Assembly: GCF_004358165.1 (NCBI RefSeq)
Contig: NZ_SMTG01000004.1
Span: 310,001-374,000, forward strand
Reading direction: 5' to 3'
Length of the DNA stretch: 64,000 nt
Source of the DNA: Luteimonas terrae
GTDB taxonomy: Bacteria; Pseudomonadota; Gammaproteobacteria; Xanthomonadales; Xanthomonadaceae
The translations under genes and the position numbers were made by a program. Position 1 is the first letter of the stretch; each line of letters starts with the position of its first letter. A model generated the notes under the pieces. It searched no databases, had not been told where the DNA came from, and saw only the letters and a list, made by a program, of their open reading frames with translations. Shown here in pieces: positions 51,425-59,655 of the stretch.

Positions 51425-54400
51425 ATGTCCACGAGCACCCGCCTCCCCTCTCCTCATCCGGCCGCGCTGCGACCCGGCCTGCTGACGGCTGCCCTGCTGC
51501 TCGCACTTGCCGGACCCGCGGTCGCGACCCAGCCCGCTGCGCAGGCCGCGTCCGACGACGCCGTCGCCGAGGCATCGACCGCGCCTGACACGCAGGCAGA
51601 CGACGCGGCCACCGACGACGCCGACGCCAACGCCGACGACGTGGTGACCCCCGCCTACTCGCTCGACGCCGCCGCGTACTACTTCGCCGTCAACGGCGCG
51701 CAGGACGGCAGCGACGACGCCAGCGCCACCGGCGCGCGTTCGATCGCGGCCGGCACGCGCGCGAACGCCGCGGCCAGCGATGCCGTCGCCATCGGCAATC
51801 GCGCCACGTCGAGCGCGTCGGCCGCGATCTCGATGGGCGACGGCGCTGCCGCCTCCGGCATCGGCTCGGTCGCGATCGGTGGCACCTTCTTCGGCAGTGA
51901 TTTTAGCGAATCGGATGGTGCGCGCAGCAGCGGCTTCGGCGCGGTGGCAGTGGGCGCGGTCAGCGAAGCCACCGGCGGCACCTCGACGGCGCTCGGTTGG
52001 TCGTCGCGCGCGACGGCGAACGACACGGTCGCGGTCGGCGCGACTGCATTCGCCGATGCGGAAGGCGCGATCGCGATGGGACGTGCGGCGAACGCGAGCG
52101 ACGTCGTCGCCGTGGCGATCGGCTACGGGTCGCAGGCTGCGCAGTTCGGTGCGACCAGCCTCGGTGCATTCGCCAGCGCCACCGGCTACGCCGGTACCGC
52201 GCTCGGCAGCGACGCGCGCGCCAGTGGCGACGGCGGTGTCGCGGTCGGCGAAGGCGCATTGGCTGCCGGTCAGCAGAGCGTGGCGATCGGCGCCAGCAAC
52301 GCCGGCATCCCGACCCAGGCCAATGGGCTGGGCAGCGTGACCGTCGGCGCCGCGTCGTGGGCGCTGTCGGATTACGCGACCGCGATCGGCTTCGACAGCC
52401 ACGCCGATGCCACGCGCAGCCTCGCCGCCGGCGCGAATGCACTCGCCGTCGCGGCGGATTCCAGCGCGCTGGGCGCAGGCAGCAATGCGAGCGGCGAGTA
52501 CGCCACCGCCGTCGGCGCGAGTGCCGCGGCGTGGGGCGTCGGGGCGACGGCGCTGGGCAGCGGTGCGTTCGCATTCGCCGACGACAGTCTCGCACTCGGC
52601 TACAACGCCAGCGCGACGGCCATCAACAGCATCGCGCTCGGCGCGAACTCGGTGGCCGATCGCGACAACGCGGTGTCGATCGGCAGCGTCGACGGCGAAC
52701 GACAGCTGACGAACCTCGCGGACGGCACCGAGGACACCGACGCGGTCAACAAGCGCCAGCTCGACGCGGTGATCGCCGCCGGCAGCGAGGCGCAGCAGTA
52801 CTTCTCGGTCAACGGTCTGGGCGACGGCAGCGATGTCGCCAGCGCCACTGGATCCCGCGCAGTCGCCGCGGGCACCCGGGCAAACGCCTCGGGCGGCGAC
52901 ACCGTCGCGATCGGCAATCGCGCCACGTCCAGCGCAGCAGCCGCCGTCTCGATGGGTGACGGTGCTGCTGCGTCCGGCATAGGCTCGGTCGCGATCGGCG
53001 GCACCTTCTTCGGCAGCGAGTTCGGCGAGTCCGACGGTGCCCGCAGCACCGGTTTCGGCGCGGTGGCCGTCGGCGCGGTGAGCGAGGCGACCGGCGGTAC
53101 TTCGACAGCGCTCGGCTGGTCGTCGCGTGCGACGGCCAACGACACGGTCGCGGTCGGCGCGACCGCCTTTGCGGATGCGGAAGGCGCCATCGCGATGGGA
53201 CGTGCGGCGAGCGCCAGCGACACCATCGCCGTGGCGATCGGCTACGGTTCGCAGGCCGCCCAGTTCGGCGCGACCAGCCTCGGTGCATTCGCCAGCGCCA
53301 CCGGCTACGCGGGGACCGCCCTCGGCAGCGACGCGCGCGCCAGCGGCGACGGCGGTATCGCCGTTGGCGAAGGCGCACTGGCCGCCGGCCAGCAGAGCGT
53401 GGCGATCGGCGCCAGCAATGCGGGCGTGCCGACGCAGGCCAATGGCTTGGGCAGTACGACCATCGGCGCCGCGTCGTGGGCGCTGTCGGATTACGCGACC
53501 GCAATCGGCTTCGACAGCCACGCCGACGCGACCCGCAGCCTCGCCGCCGGTGCGAATGCACTCGCCGTCGCAGTGGATTCCAGCGCGCTGGGCGCAGGCA
53601 GCAACGCGAGCGGTGATTACGCCACCGCGGTGGGTGCGAGTTCGGCGGCCTGGGGCATCGGCGCGACCGCGCTCGGCAGCGGCGCGTTCGCGTTCGCCGA
53701 CGACAGCCTCGCGCTGGGCTACAACGCCAGCGCCACAGCCATCAACAGCATCGCGCTCGGCGCGAACTCGGTGGCCGATCGCGAAAACGCGGTGTCGATC
53801 GGCAGTGTCGGCAGCGAGCGCCAGCTGACCAACGTGGCCGCCGGCACGCTTGCCACGGACGCGGTCAACAAGGGCCAGCTCGACAGCGCGATCGCGGGCG
53901 TCGGCGGCGATGTCGGCGCGCTCGATGCGGCGGCGGTGAAGTACGACGACGTCGCGACGAAGGATTCGGTGAGCTTCTCCGGCGCCGCTGGCACCACGCT
54001 GCGCAACGTCGCCGATGGCGCGCTCGCGGCCGGCAGTCTCGAAGCGGTCAACGGCGGCCAGGTCTTCGCGATGGGCACTGCGGTCGCGCAGTCACTCGGC
54101 GGCGGCGCGTCCATGACGGGCGCCGGCTTCAGCGGTCCGTCGTACACGATCCAGGGCAGCAGCTTCGGCTCGGTCGGCGCTGCGTTCGGTGCGGTCGACA
54201 GCCAGTTCGACGCGATCCGTGCGCGCTTCGATGCGATCGACGGGACGCCCAGCGTGCCGGTGGGCACGGGCGACGGTCTGGCGATCGGCACCGGCAGCGT
54301 GGCCACGACGCCGACCAGCACCGCGGTCGGCAGCGCCGCGCAGGCAGGCACTGGCGGCACCGCGGTCGGCGCGGGCGCCGTCGCCACCGGCGACAACTCG

Positions 54401-54976
54401 GTCGCGATCGGCCAGGGCTCGGTCGCCACCGCAGCCAACACCGTCTCGGTCGGCAGCGCGAGCAACCAGCGCCGCGTGACCAATGTCGCCGACGGCATCG
54501 CCGCCAGCGATGCGGCGACGGTCGGCCAGGTCCAGGCCAGCGCGACCGCCAGCCGCACCTACGCCGATGCAGGCGATGCCCGCACGCTCGCCGATGCCAA
54601 GGCGCATGCCACCGCCGGCGATACCGCCACGCTCGCCAACGCGCGCAGCTACACCGACGACGTGTTCTCGCGCGCCATCGGCCGCAGCGATTTCGACGCG
54701 TTCCGCACTAGCGTCGATGACCGCTTCTACCAGGTCGATCGTCGCGTCGACCGCATCGGCGCGATGGGCACGGCGATGTCGCAGATGGCGGTCAACACCG
54801 CCGGCCTCTCGGGCGCGAACCGCGTCGGCGTGGGCATCGGCCAGCAGGGCGGCGAGGAAGCCTTGGCGATCGGCTACCAGCGCGCGTTCCGCGACAACCG
54901 CGCCAGCGTCTCGATCGGCGGCTCGATGTCCGGCTCGGAAAGTTCGGTCGGCGTCGGCGGCGGCTTCAGCTGGTAA
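51425..54976 (+). CDS. Trimeric autotransporter adhesin (YadA-like)
   Basis: A 1183-residue surface adhesin. After a signal peptide (LLTAALLLALAGPAVA) and an acidic Ala/Asp-rich stretch come many 14-residue head repeats of the form xxAxAIGxxAxAxGxxS. These are followed by neck motifs (AVNKRQLDAVIA near residue 445; AVNKGQLDSAIA near residue 815). The stalk ends in a coiled coil and the C-terminal anchor (SRAIGRSDFDAFRTSVDD to GVGGGFSW) forms the trimeric 12-strand pore. The head is present twice as a 373-residue module. It would mediate attachment or biofilm growth. A secreted subtilase gene follows 47 bases downstream. Confidence 0.93.
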   Translation: MSTSTRLPSPHPAALRPGLLTAALLLALAGPAVATQPAAQAASDDAVAEASTAPDTQADDAATDDADANADDVVTPAYSLDAAAYYFAVNGAQDGSDDASATGARSIAAGTRANAAASDAVAIGNRATSSASAAISMGDGAAASGIGSVAIGGTFFGSDFSESDGARSSGFGAVAVGAVSEATGGTSTALGWSSRATANDTVAVGATAFADAEGAIAMGRAANASDVVAVAIGYGSQAAQFGATSLGAFASATGYAGTALGSDARASGDGGVAVGEGALAAGQQSVAIGASNAGIPTQANGLGSVTVGAASWALSDYATAIGFDSHADATRSLAAGANALAVAADSSALGAGSNASGEYATAVGASAAAWGVGATALGSGAFAFADDSLALGYNASATAINSIALGANSVADRDNAVSIGSVDGERQLTNLADGTEDTDAVNKRQLDAVIAAGSEAQQYFSVNGLGDGSDVASATGSRAVAAGTRANASGGDTVAIGNRATSSAAAAVSMGDGAAASGIGSVAIGGTFFGSEFGESDGARSTGFGAVAVGAVSEATGGTSTALGWSSRATANDTVAVGATAFADAEGAIAMGRAASASDTIAVAIGYGSQAAQFGATSLGAFASATGYAGTALGSDARASGDGGIAVGEGALAAGQQSVAIGASNAGVPTQANGLGSTTIGAASWALSDYATAIGFDSHADATRSLAAGANALAVAVDSSALGAGSNASGDYATAVGASSAAWGIGATALGSGAFAFADDSLALGYNASATAINSIALGANSVADRENAVSIGSVGSERQLTNVAAGTLATDAVNKGQLDSAIAGVGGDVGALDAAAVKYDDVATKDSVSFSGAAGTTLRNVADGALAAGSLEAVNGGQVFAMGTAVAQSLGGGASMTGAGFSGPSYTIQGSSFGSVGAAFGAVDSQFDAIRARFDAIDGTPSVPVGTGDGLAIGTGSVATTPTSTAVGSAAQAGTGGTAVGAGAVATGDNSVAIGQGSVATAANTVSVGSASNQRRVTNVADGIAASDAATVGQVQASATASRTYADAGDARTLADAKAHATAGDTATLANARSYTDDVFSRAIGRSDFDAFRTSVDDRFYQVDRRVDRIGAMGTAMSQMAVNTAGLSGANRVGVGIGQQGGEEALAIGYQRAFRDNRASVSIGGSMSGSESSVGVGGGFSW
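51680..53917 (+). repeat. Tandem duplication of a 1119-bp head module in the adhesin gene
   Basis: Module 1 starts at 51680 (YFAVNGAQDGSDDASATG) and module 2 at 52799 (YFSVNGLGDGSDVASATG), 1119 bases or 373 codons apart. The translated modules match almost residue for residue up to the neck motif NAVSIGSV..ERQLTN. DNA differences are mostly synonymous. Confidence 0.88.
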
Positions 54977-55023
54977 CGGCAGGCGTCATTTCACCTCTCA
55001 TCCCTCTTCCAGGAATCGCATCC

Positions 55024-56979
55024 ATGTCCCTGTCGTCCCGCTCCTTCCGCCGCGGTCTGCTGGCCGCCGCCCTCGGTACCGCCATTGCACCGGCGTTCGC
55101 CGCGTCGCCGTCCGCGCCCCTGTCGGTCATGTCGACGCCCGATCCCGATGCACCGCGCGTTGCCTACGACGGTCTTCTGGTGACCTACAAGACCGGCACC
55201 ACCGAAAAGCGCAGCGCCACTGCCGGCGCGGCGACGATGCAGCGCATCCTGCGCGCGCCGGCCACGGCGTCCCGCTTCGCTGCCACGCACCGCGCCGCGG
55301 CCCCCGCGCTGGCCTCGACGCGCCGCCTGGCGATCGGCGCCGATCTCGTGCGTCCCAGCCGCAAGCTGTCCGAAGGCGAGCTCGACACGCTGATGCGCAC
55401 GCTGGCGGCCGATCCCGCCGTCGCGCACGTCGAGCCCAACCGCTACTGGCAGCGCCTGCGCACGACCTCGGCCGCCAAGGCAGCCGCGCCGAACGATCCG
55501 GGCTTCGAGGTGCAGTGGCACTTCCGCGCACCCGACGGCGCGATCGAAACGCTGGCGCCCGATCCGGGCGTCGCCAACCGCGGCGGCATCGACGTGCTCA
55601 ACGCCTGGCAGTACGGCCGCGGCGCGGGCGTGGTGGTCGCGGTGCTCGACACCGGCATCACCGCGCACCCCGATCTCGACACCTCGCTTGCGGCCGCCGG
55701 CTACGATTTCACCAGCGACGCGCTGAACTCCGGTCGCGCCACCGACGGTCGCGCGCCGGGCGGCTGGGACACCGGCGACTGGACCACCGAAGACCGCTTC
55801 CTCGCCGAGAACGGCGGCTGCGTGTTCCCGGGCGGGCAGAGCAACAGCAGCTGGCACGGCAGCCACGTGGCCGGCACGATCGCGCAGATCACCGGCAACG
55901 GCGTGGGCATGGCCGGCGTGGCGCCGGATGCGAAGGTGCTGCCGGTCCGCGTGCTGGGTCACTGCGGCGGCACCACGGCCGACATCGCCGACGCGATCGT
56001 CTGGGCGTCAGGCGGCAGCGTGGCCGGCGTGCCGGACAACCAGAATCCGGCCGAGATCATCAACATGAGCCTCGGCGGCTTTGGCGTCTGCGATGCGAAC
56101 AGCGCCTACGCGCAGGCCATCGCCTCGGCGCGCCAGCGCGGCACGACGGTGATCGTCGCCGCCGGCAACAACAACAGCGATGCGGGCTCGTTCACGCCGG
56201 CAAGCTGCCCGGGCGTGATCAACATCGCCGCGACCGGCATCACCGGCAAGCGCGCCTACTACTCGAACTTCGGCGCGAACGTCGCGCTGTCCGCGCCGGG
56301 CGGCGGCGTGTACCCGGACGACGGCGTCAGCGGCCAGTCGGTCCGCACCGGCTTCGTCTGGTCGGCCGGCAACCGGGGCTTGACCGTGCCGGGCGAGCCG
56401 GCCTACGTCGGGCTTTCCGGCACCTCGATGGCCGCGCCGCACGTGGCCGGCGTGGCGGCGCTGGTGATCAGCGCGGCGATGCAGGCCGGGCGCCCCGTGC
56501 CGACCCCGCAGGACATGCGCGAGATCCTGACCCAGACCTCGCGCGACTTCCCGGTGCGTCCGCTGCGCCAGATCGGCGTGGGCATTCTCGATGCGGCCAA
56601 GGCGGCCGCGCGCGGTGCGGGTGCCGCGGCCGGCGGCGACGAGCCGACCGCGGTGCGCATGGTGCGCGCGGTGCCGGTGACCGGCGCCTCGGCGGCAGCC
56701 GGCGCCGGCAACCTCTACCGCATTGACGTACCGGCCGGCGCGCGCAACCTGCAGATCCGGACCTATGGCGGCAAGGGCCAGGCCAACCTGATGGCGCGCG
56801 TCGGACGCGCCCCCGGTCCCGATGGCAGCAATGCGGCCCTGAGCTCGACGCGACCGGGCACGACCCAGAGCGTGCAGGTGACCATCCCGCTCAACGACAG
56901 CTACTTCGTGCGCCTGATCGGCGGCGCCGGCGGCTACCAGGGCGTGGGCATCGTGGCCACGTATACGGCCGCGCAGTAA
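55024..56979 (+). CDS. Secreted subtilisin-like serine protease (S8) with C-terminal pre-peptidase-type domain
   Basis: A 651-residue exported protease. The signal peptide ends in GTAIAPAFAAS. A propeptide of about 130 residues follows (LLVTYKTGTTEKRS, VEPNRYWQ). The catalytic triad is visible: Asp in VVAVLDTGITAHPDL, His in SWHGSHVAGTIAQ and Ser in LSGTSMAAPHVAGVAAL, with oxyanion Asn in VAAGNNNSD. From about residue 550 there is a beta-sandwich PPC-type domain (NLYRIDVPAGARNLQIRTYGG, within limits). Xanthomonad extracellular proteases share this plan and leave by type II secretion. It follows the adhesin gene by 47 bases. Confidence 0.93.
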   Translation: MSLSSRSFRRGLLAAALGTAIAPAFAASPSAPLSVMSTPDPDAPRVAYDGLLVTYKTGTTEKRSATAGAATMQRILRAPATASRFAATHRAAAPALASTRRLAIGADLVRPSRKLSEGELDTLMRTLAADPAVAHVEPNRYWQRLRTTSAAKAAAPNDPGFEVQWHFRAPDGAIETLAPDPGVANRGGIDVLNAWQYGRGAGVVVAVLDTGITAHPDLDTSLAAAGYDFTSDALNSGRATDGRAPGGWDTGDWTTEDRFLAENGGCVFPGGQSNSSWHGSHVAGTIAQITGNGVGMAGVAPDAKVLPVRVLGHCGGTTADIADAIVWASGGSVAGVPDNQNPAEIINMSLGGFGVCDANSAYAQAIASARQRGTTVIVAAGNNNSDAGSFTPASCPGVINIAATGITGKRAYYSNFGANVALSAPGGGVYPDDGVSGQSVRTGFVWSAGNRGLTVPGEPAYVGLSGTSMAAPHVAGVAALVISAAMQAGRPVPTPQDMREILTQTSRDFPVRPLRQIGVGILDAAKAAARGAGAAAGGDEPTAVRMVRAVPVTGASAAAGAGNLYRIDVPAGARNLQIRTYGGKGQANLMARVGRAPGPDGSNAALSSTRPGTTQSVQVTIPLNDSYFVRLIGGAGGYQGVGIVATYTAAQ

Positions 56980-57367
56980 GACGTTCGCGCTGCACGCGGC
57001 GAGACTGCCGCGTGCAGCGTGGGATGGACATGGGCGGCGGATGGCCGCCGCCTCATGCGGCGCAGGTGATGCGCCCCCGTGCGCGACACGTCCCGGCAGT
57101 GCGGGCAGCACGCGACGTCCGCGCCGCAGGCGGTCCCGCTGGCACACGCACACTGCGGCGTGTCGCCGACGCACTGTCGGCTCGCCACACGCACCGTCGC
57201 GATCGCCCTGATGCGGGCGACAGCACAGCGCAGGCCGCACCACTGCACACCCGCGCAGCGCGCTCCGGCCGCATGTAGACGCGGTTTTGCGTGAGGCCCG
57301 CATCATGCGCCCCCCCGCCGAAGCGGGTAATCTATGCGGCTCCTTTGCCAGATCCGGCGCCCAGCCC
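56980..57367. other. 388-base intergenic region before oleA
   Basis: GC-rich, with open frames on both strands that have no ribosome site or recognisable protein. It should contain the oleA promoter. No RNA gene or clear repeat is seen. Confidence 0.4.
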
Positions 57368-58384
57368 ATGCTCTTCAAGAACGTCGCCATCGCCGGCCTC
57401 GCCCATGTCGATGCGCCGCACCGTGTTTCCAGCGACGACATCAACGCACGGCTGAAGCCGACCATCGACCGCCTCGGCATCAAGACCGACGTGCTGCAGG
57501 ACATCGCCGGCATCCATGCCCGCCGCCTGTGGGACGACGAGGTCCAGGCCTCCGACGCCGCCACGATGGCCGGCCGCAAGGCGCTCGACGATGCGGGCAT
57601 CGACGTCGCCAAGCTGGGCCTGCTGGTCAACACCTCGGTCAGCCGTGATTACCTGGAGCCGTCCACCGCCAGCATCGTCGGCGGCAACCTCGGCATTCCG
57701 GACACCTGCCAGAACTACGACCTGGCGAATGCGTGCCTCGCGTTCGTCAACGGCATGGACGTCGCCAGTCGCATGATCGAACTGGGCGAGATCGACTACG
57801 CGCTGGTCGTCGACGGCGAGACCGCGAATCTCGCCTATGAGAAGACCATCGAACGCCTGCTGCGCCCGGAGACGACCGAAGACGACTTCCGCAACGAACT
57901 GGCGACGCTGACGCTGGGCTGCGGCTCGGCGGCGATGGTGCTGGCGCGCGCCGACCTGATTCCGGACGCGCCGCGCTACAAGGGCGGCGTGAGCCGCTCG
58001 GCGACCGAGTGGAACACCCTGTGCCGCGGCAACCTCGATCGCATGGTCACCGACACGCGCATGCTGCTGATGGAAGGCATGAAGCTGGCGCAGAAGACCT
58101 TCGTCGCGGCGCGCGAGGCGATGGGCTGGGTGGTCGACGAGCTGGACCAGTTCGTGATCCACCAGGTCAGCAAGGTGCACACCGGCGCGTTCGTGCAGAA
58201 CTTCGGCATCGACCCCAAGAAGGTCCACACGATCTTCGGCGAGCACGGCAACATCGGGCCGGCCTCGGTGCCGATCGTGCTGAGCAAGCTCAAGGAGCTG
58301 GGCCGCCTGAAGAAGGGCGACCGCATCGCGCTACTGGGCATCGGCTCGGGCCTGAACTGCACGATGGCCGAGGTGGAGTGGTAA
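57368..58384 (+). CDS. oleA: OleA: thiolase-fold enzyme of long-chain olefin biosynthesis
   Basis: A 338-residue thiolase-superfamily enzyme that condenses two fatty acyl-CoAs head to head into a beta-keto acid, the first step to long-chain olefins. NYDLANACLAFVNGM carries the catalytic Cys (residue 123), SRDYLEPSTAS the general-base Glu, VIHQVSKVHTG the His and GEHGNIGPASVP the Asn. The start MLFKNVAIAGLAHVDAP and the length match xanthomonad OleA. The usual partners oleB, oleC and oleD are not downstream here: a terminator and the restriction operon follow instead. Confidence 0.93.
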   Translation: MLFKNVAIAGLAHVDAPHRVSSDDINARLKPTIDRLGIKTDVLQDIAGIHARRLWDDEVQASDAATMAGRKALDDAGIDVAKLGLLVNTSVSRDYLEPSTASIVGGNLGIPDTCQNYDLANACLAFVNGMDVASRMIELGEIDYALVVDGETANLAYEKTIERLLRPETTEDDFRNELATLTLGCGSAAMVLARADLIPDAPRYKGGVSRSATEWNTLCRGNLDRMVTDTRMLLMEGMKLAQKTFVAAREAMGWVVDELDQFVIHQVSKVHTGAFVQNFGIDPKKVHTIFGEHGNIGPASVPIVLSKLKELGRLKKGDRIALLGIGSGLNCTMAEVEW

Positions 58385-58410
58385 GCCAACCACGCAAAGC
58401 ATGATCTGGG

Positions 58411-58435
58411 AAAGGCCGGCATGTCCGGCCTTTTT
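58411..58435 (+). terminator. Intrinsic terminator after oleA
   Basis: Stem GGCCGG / CCGGCC (58414-58430) within A and T flanks, followed by TTTTT. It ends the oleA transcript 27 bases after the stop and separates it from the Fic operon. Confidence 0.85.
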
Positions 58436-58466
58436 CATATCCTCACCGTACAGCAGCTATCGTTCA

Positions 58467-58524
58467 TGTCGAATAATTATTTATTTATCGACACGTAGGG
58501 GCCATCATGTCGACGCCATCGACA
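58467..58524 (+). promoter_or_regulatory. AT-rich leader with two TGTCGA...TCGACA palindromes before fic
   Basis: Palindrome 1 is TGTCGA (58467-58472), a 15-base AT-only spacer, TCGACA (58488-58493). Palindrome 2 is TGTCGA (58508-58513), CGCCA, TCGACA (58519-58524). The AT block AATAATTATTTATTTA is unlike the surroundings and probably contains the promoter. Palindrome 2 is also inside a six-codon frame (ATG 58507 to TGA 58527) that has AGGGG upstream. These are candidate operators for the winged-helix end of the Fic protein. Confidence 0.6.
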
Positions 58525-58536
58525 TGAGCGGTCCGC

Positions 58537-59655
58537 ATGGATCCCCAGCGCCCTTACAACGATCTTCCCCTGCTTCCGCCCGCCGTCGAGCTGGAGACCC
58601 GTGACCTGTTGAAGGCCTGTATCGAAGCGCACAAGGCGCTGGCATCGCTCCGACAGGCCACAGGCCATCTGCCCAATCCCGCGGTTCTGATCAATACGAT
58701 TCCGATCCTCGAGGCGCAGGCGAGCTCCGAGATCGAAAACATCGTCACCACGACGGACGAGTTGTTCCGCTACGCGGACCACATCGAGACAGCCAGCCCC
58801 GCCACGCGTGAAGCGCTGCGCTACCGCAGCGCATTGAACGAAGGCTTCCAAGCCCTGTCGACGCGACCGCTGTCCACAACCACAGCCGAGATCGTCTGCT
58901 CCCGGATCAAGAATGCCCGGATGCAGGTCCGTCGCATCCCCGGCACGGCACTGGGCAATCAGCAGACAGGCGAAATCATCTACACACCGCCTGTTGGCGA
59001 AGCCTTGCTGCGCGACAAGCTGGCCAACTGGGAGCGCTTCATCCATGACGCGCGCGACATCGACCCGCTGATCCGCATGGCGGTCGCGCATTACCAGTTC
59101 GAAGCGATCCATCCCTTCACCGACGGCAACGGCCGCACAGGTCGTGTGCTCAACCTGTTGATGCTGGTGGAACAGGATCTGCTCGACCAGCCTGTGCTGT
59201 ACCTGTCGCGCTACATCATCGAACGCAAGGCGGATTACTACCGCCTGCTGCTCGAAGTCACGCGGGACGGCGCCTGGACCGAATGGGTGGCCTACATGCT
59301 CGACGCGGTCGCCGACACCGCACGCTGGACCAGCGCCAAGATCGACGCGATCCGACGCCTGCATGAAGACGCCTGCGAGTGGGTGCGCGCCCAGCGACCC
59401 AAGGTCTACACCCGCGAACTGGTCGATGTGCTGTTCAGCCAGCCCTACTGCCGCATCCACAATGTGGTGGAAGCCGGCATCGCCAAGCGCGAGACGGCGG
59501 CGCGCTACCTGCGCGAACTGGTGGACATCGGGGTGCTGCAGGAGCAACGCATGGGCAAGGAGAAGCTGTTCCTGCATCCGGCCTACCTGCGCCTGCTGTC
59601 CGACAACGCCCACGCGCCGCAGCGCTACGCACTGCCGCAACAGGATGTCCAGTAA
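58537..59655 (+). CDS. Fic-domain protein (AMP-transferase type) heading a type III RM operon
   Basis: A 372-residue protein. The N-terminal Fic-associated domain carries the inhibitory motif SSEIEN (residues 63-68), the S-x-x-x-E-N pattern of class II Fic proteins, whose Glu blocks ATP until relieved. The Fic core has HPFTDGNGRTGR at His192 with all catalytic positions intact. The C-terminal 80 residues form a winged helix (YTRELVDVLFSQPYCRI, KRETAARYLRELVDIGVL). So it could both AMPylate or otherwise modify a protein and bind DNA. Its TAA overlaps the methyltransferase ATG by one base. Role in restriction control or abortive response is inferred. Confidence 0.9.
   Translation: MDPQRPYNDLPLLPPAVELETRDLLKACIEAHKALASLRQATGHLPNPAVLINTIPILEAQASSEIENIVTTTDELFRYADHIETASPATREALRYRSALNEGFQALSTRPLSTTTAEIVCSRIKNARMQVRRIPGTALGNQQTGEIIYTPPVGEALLRDKLANWERFIHDARDIDPLIRMAVAHYQFEAIHPFTDGNGRTGRVLNLLMLVEQDLLDQPVLYLSRYIIERKADYYRLLLEVTRDGAWTEWVAYMLDAVADTARWTSAKIDAIRRLHEDACEWVRAQRPKVYTRELVDVLFSQPYCRIHNVVEAGIAKRETAARYLRELVDIGVLQEQRMGKEKLFLHPAYLRLLSDNAHAPQRYALPQQDVQ

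Noticed and set aside
51386..53521. Minus-strand open frame of 711 codons opposite the adhesin
   Set aside because: Low-complexity antisense of the YadA head repeats. It only looks repeated because the adhesin is.
51750..53850. Regularly spaced short repeats that could suggest a CRISPR array
   Set aside because: They are the 42-base (14-residue) head repeats of the adhesin, in frame and degenerate, with no unique spacers.
56980..57300. Overlapping small frames between the subtilase and oleA
   Set aside because: Present on both strands with Arg/Ala-rich content, no ribosome site and no similarity to known proteins. Typical of GC-rich spacer DNA.
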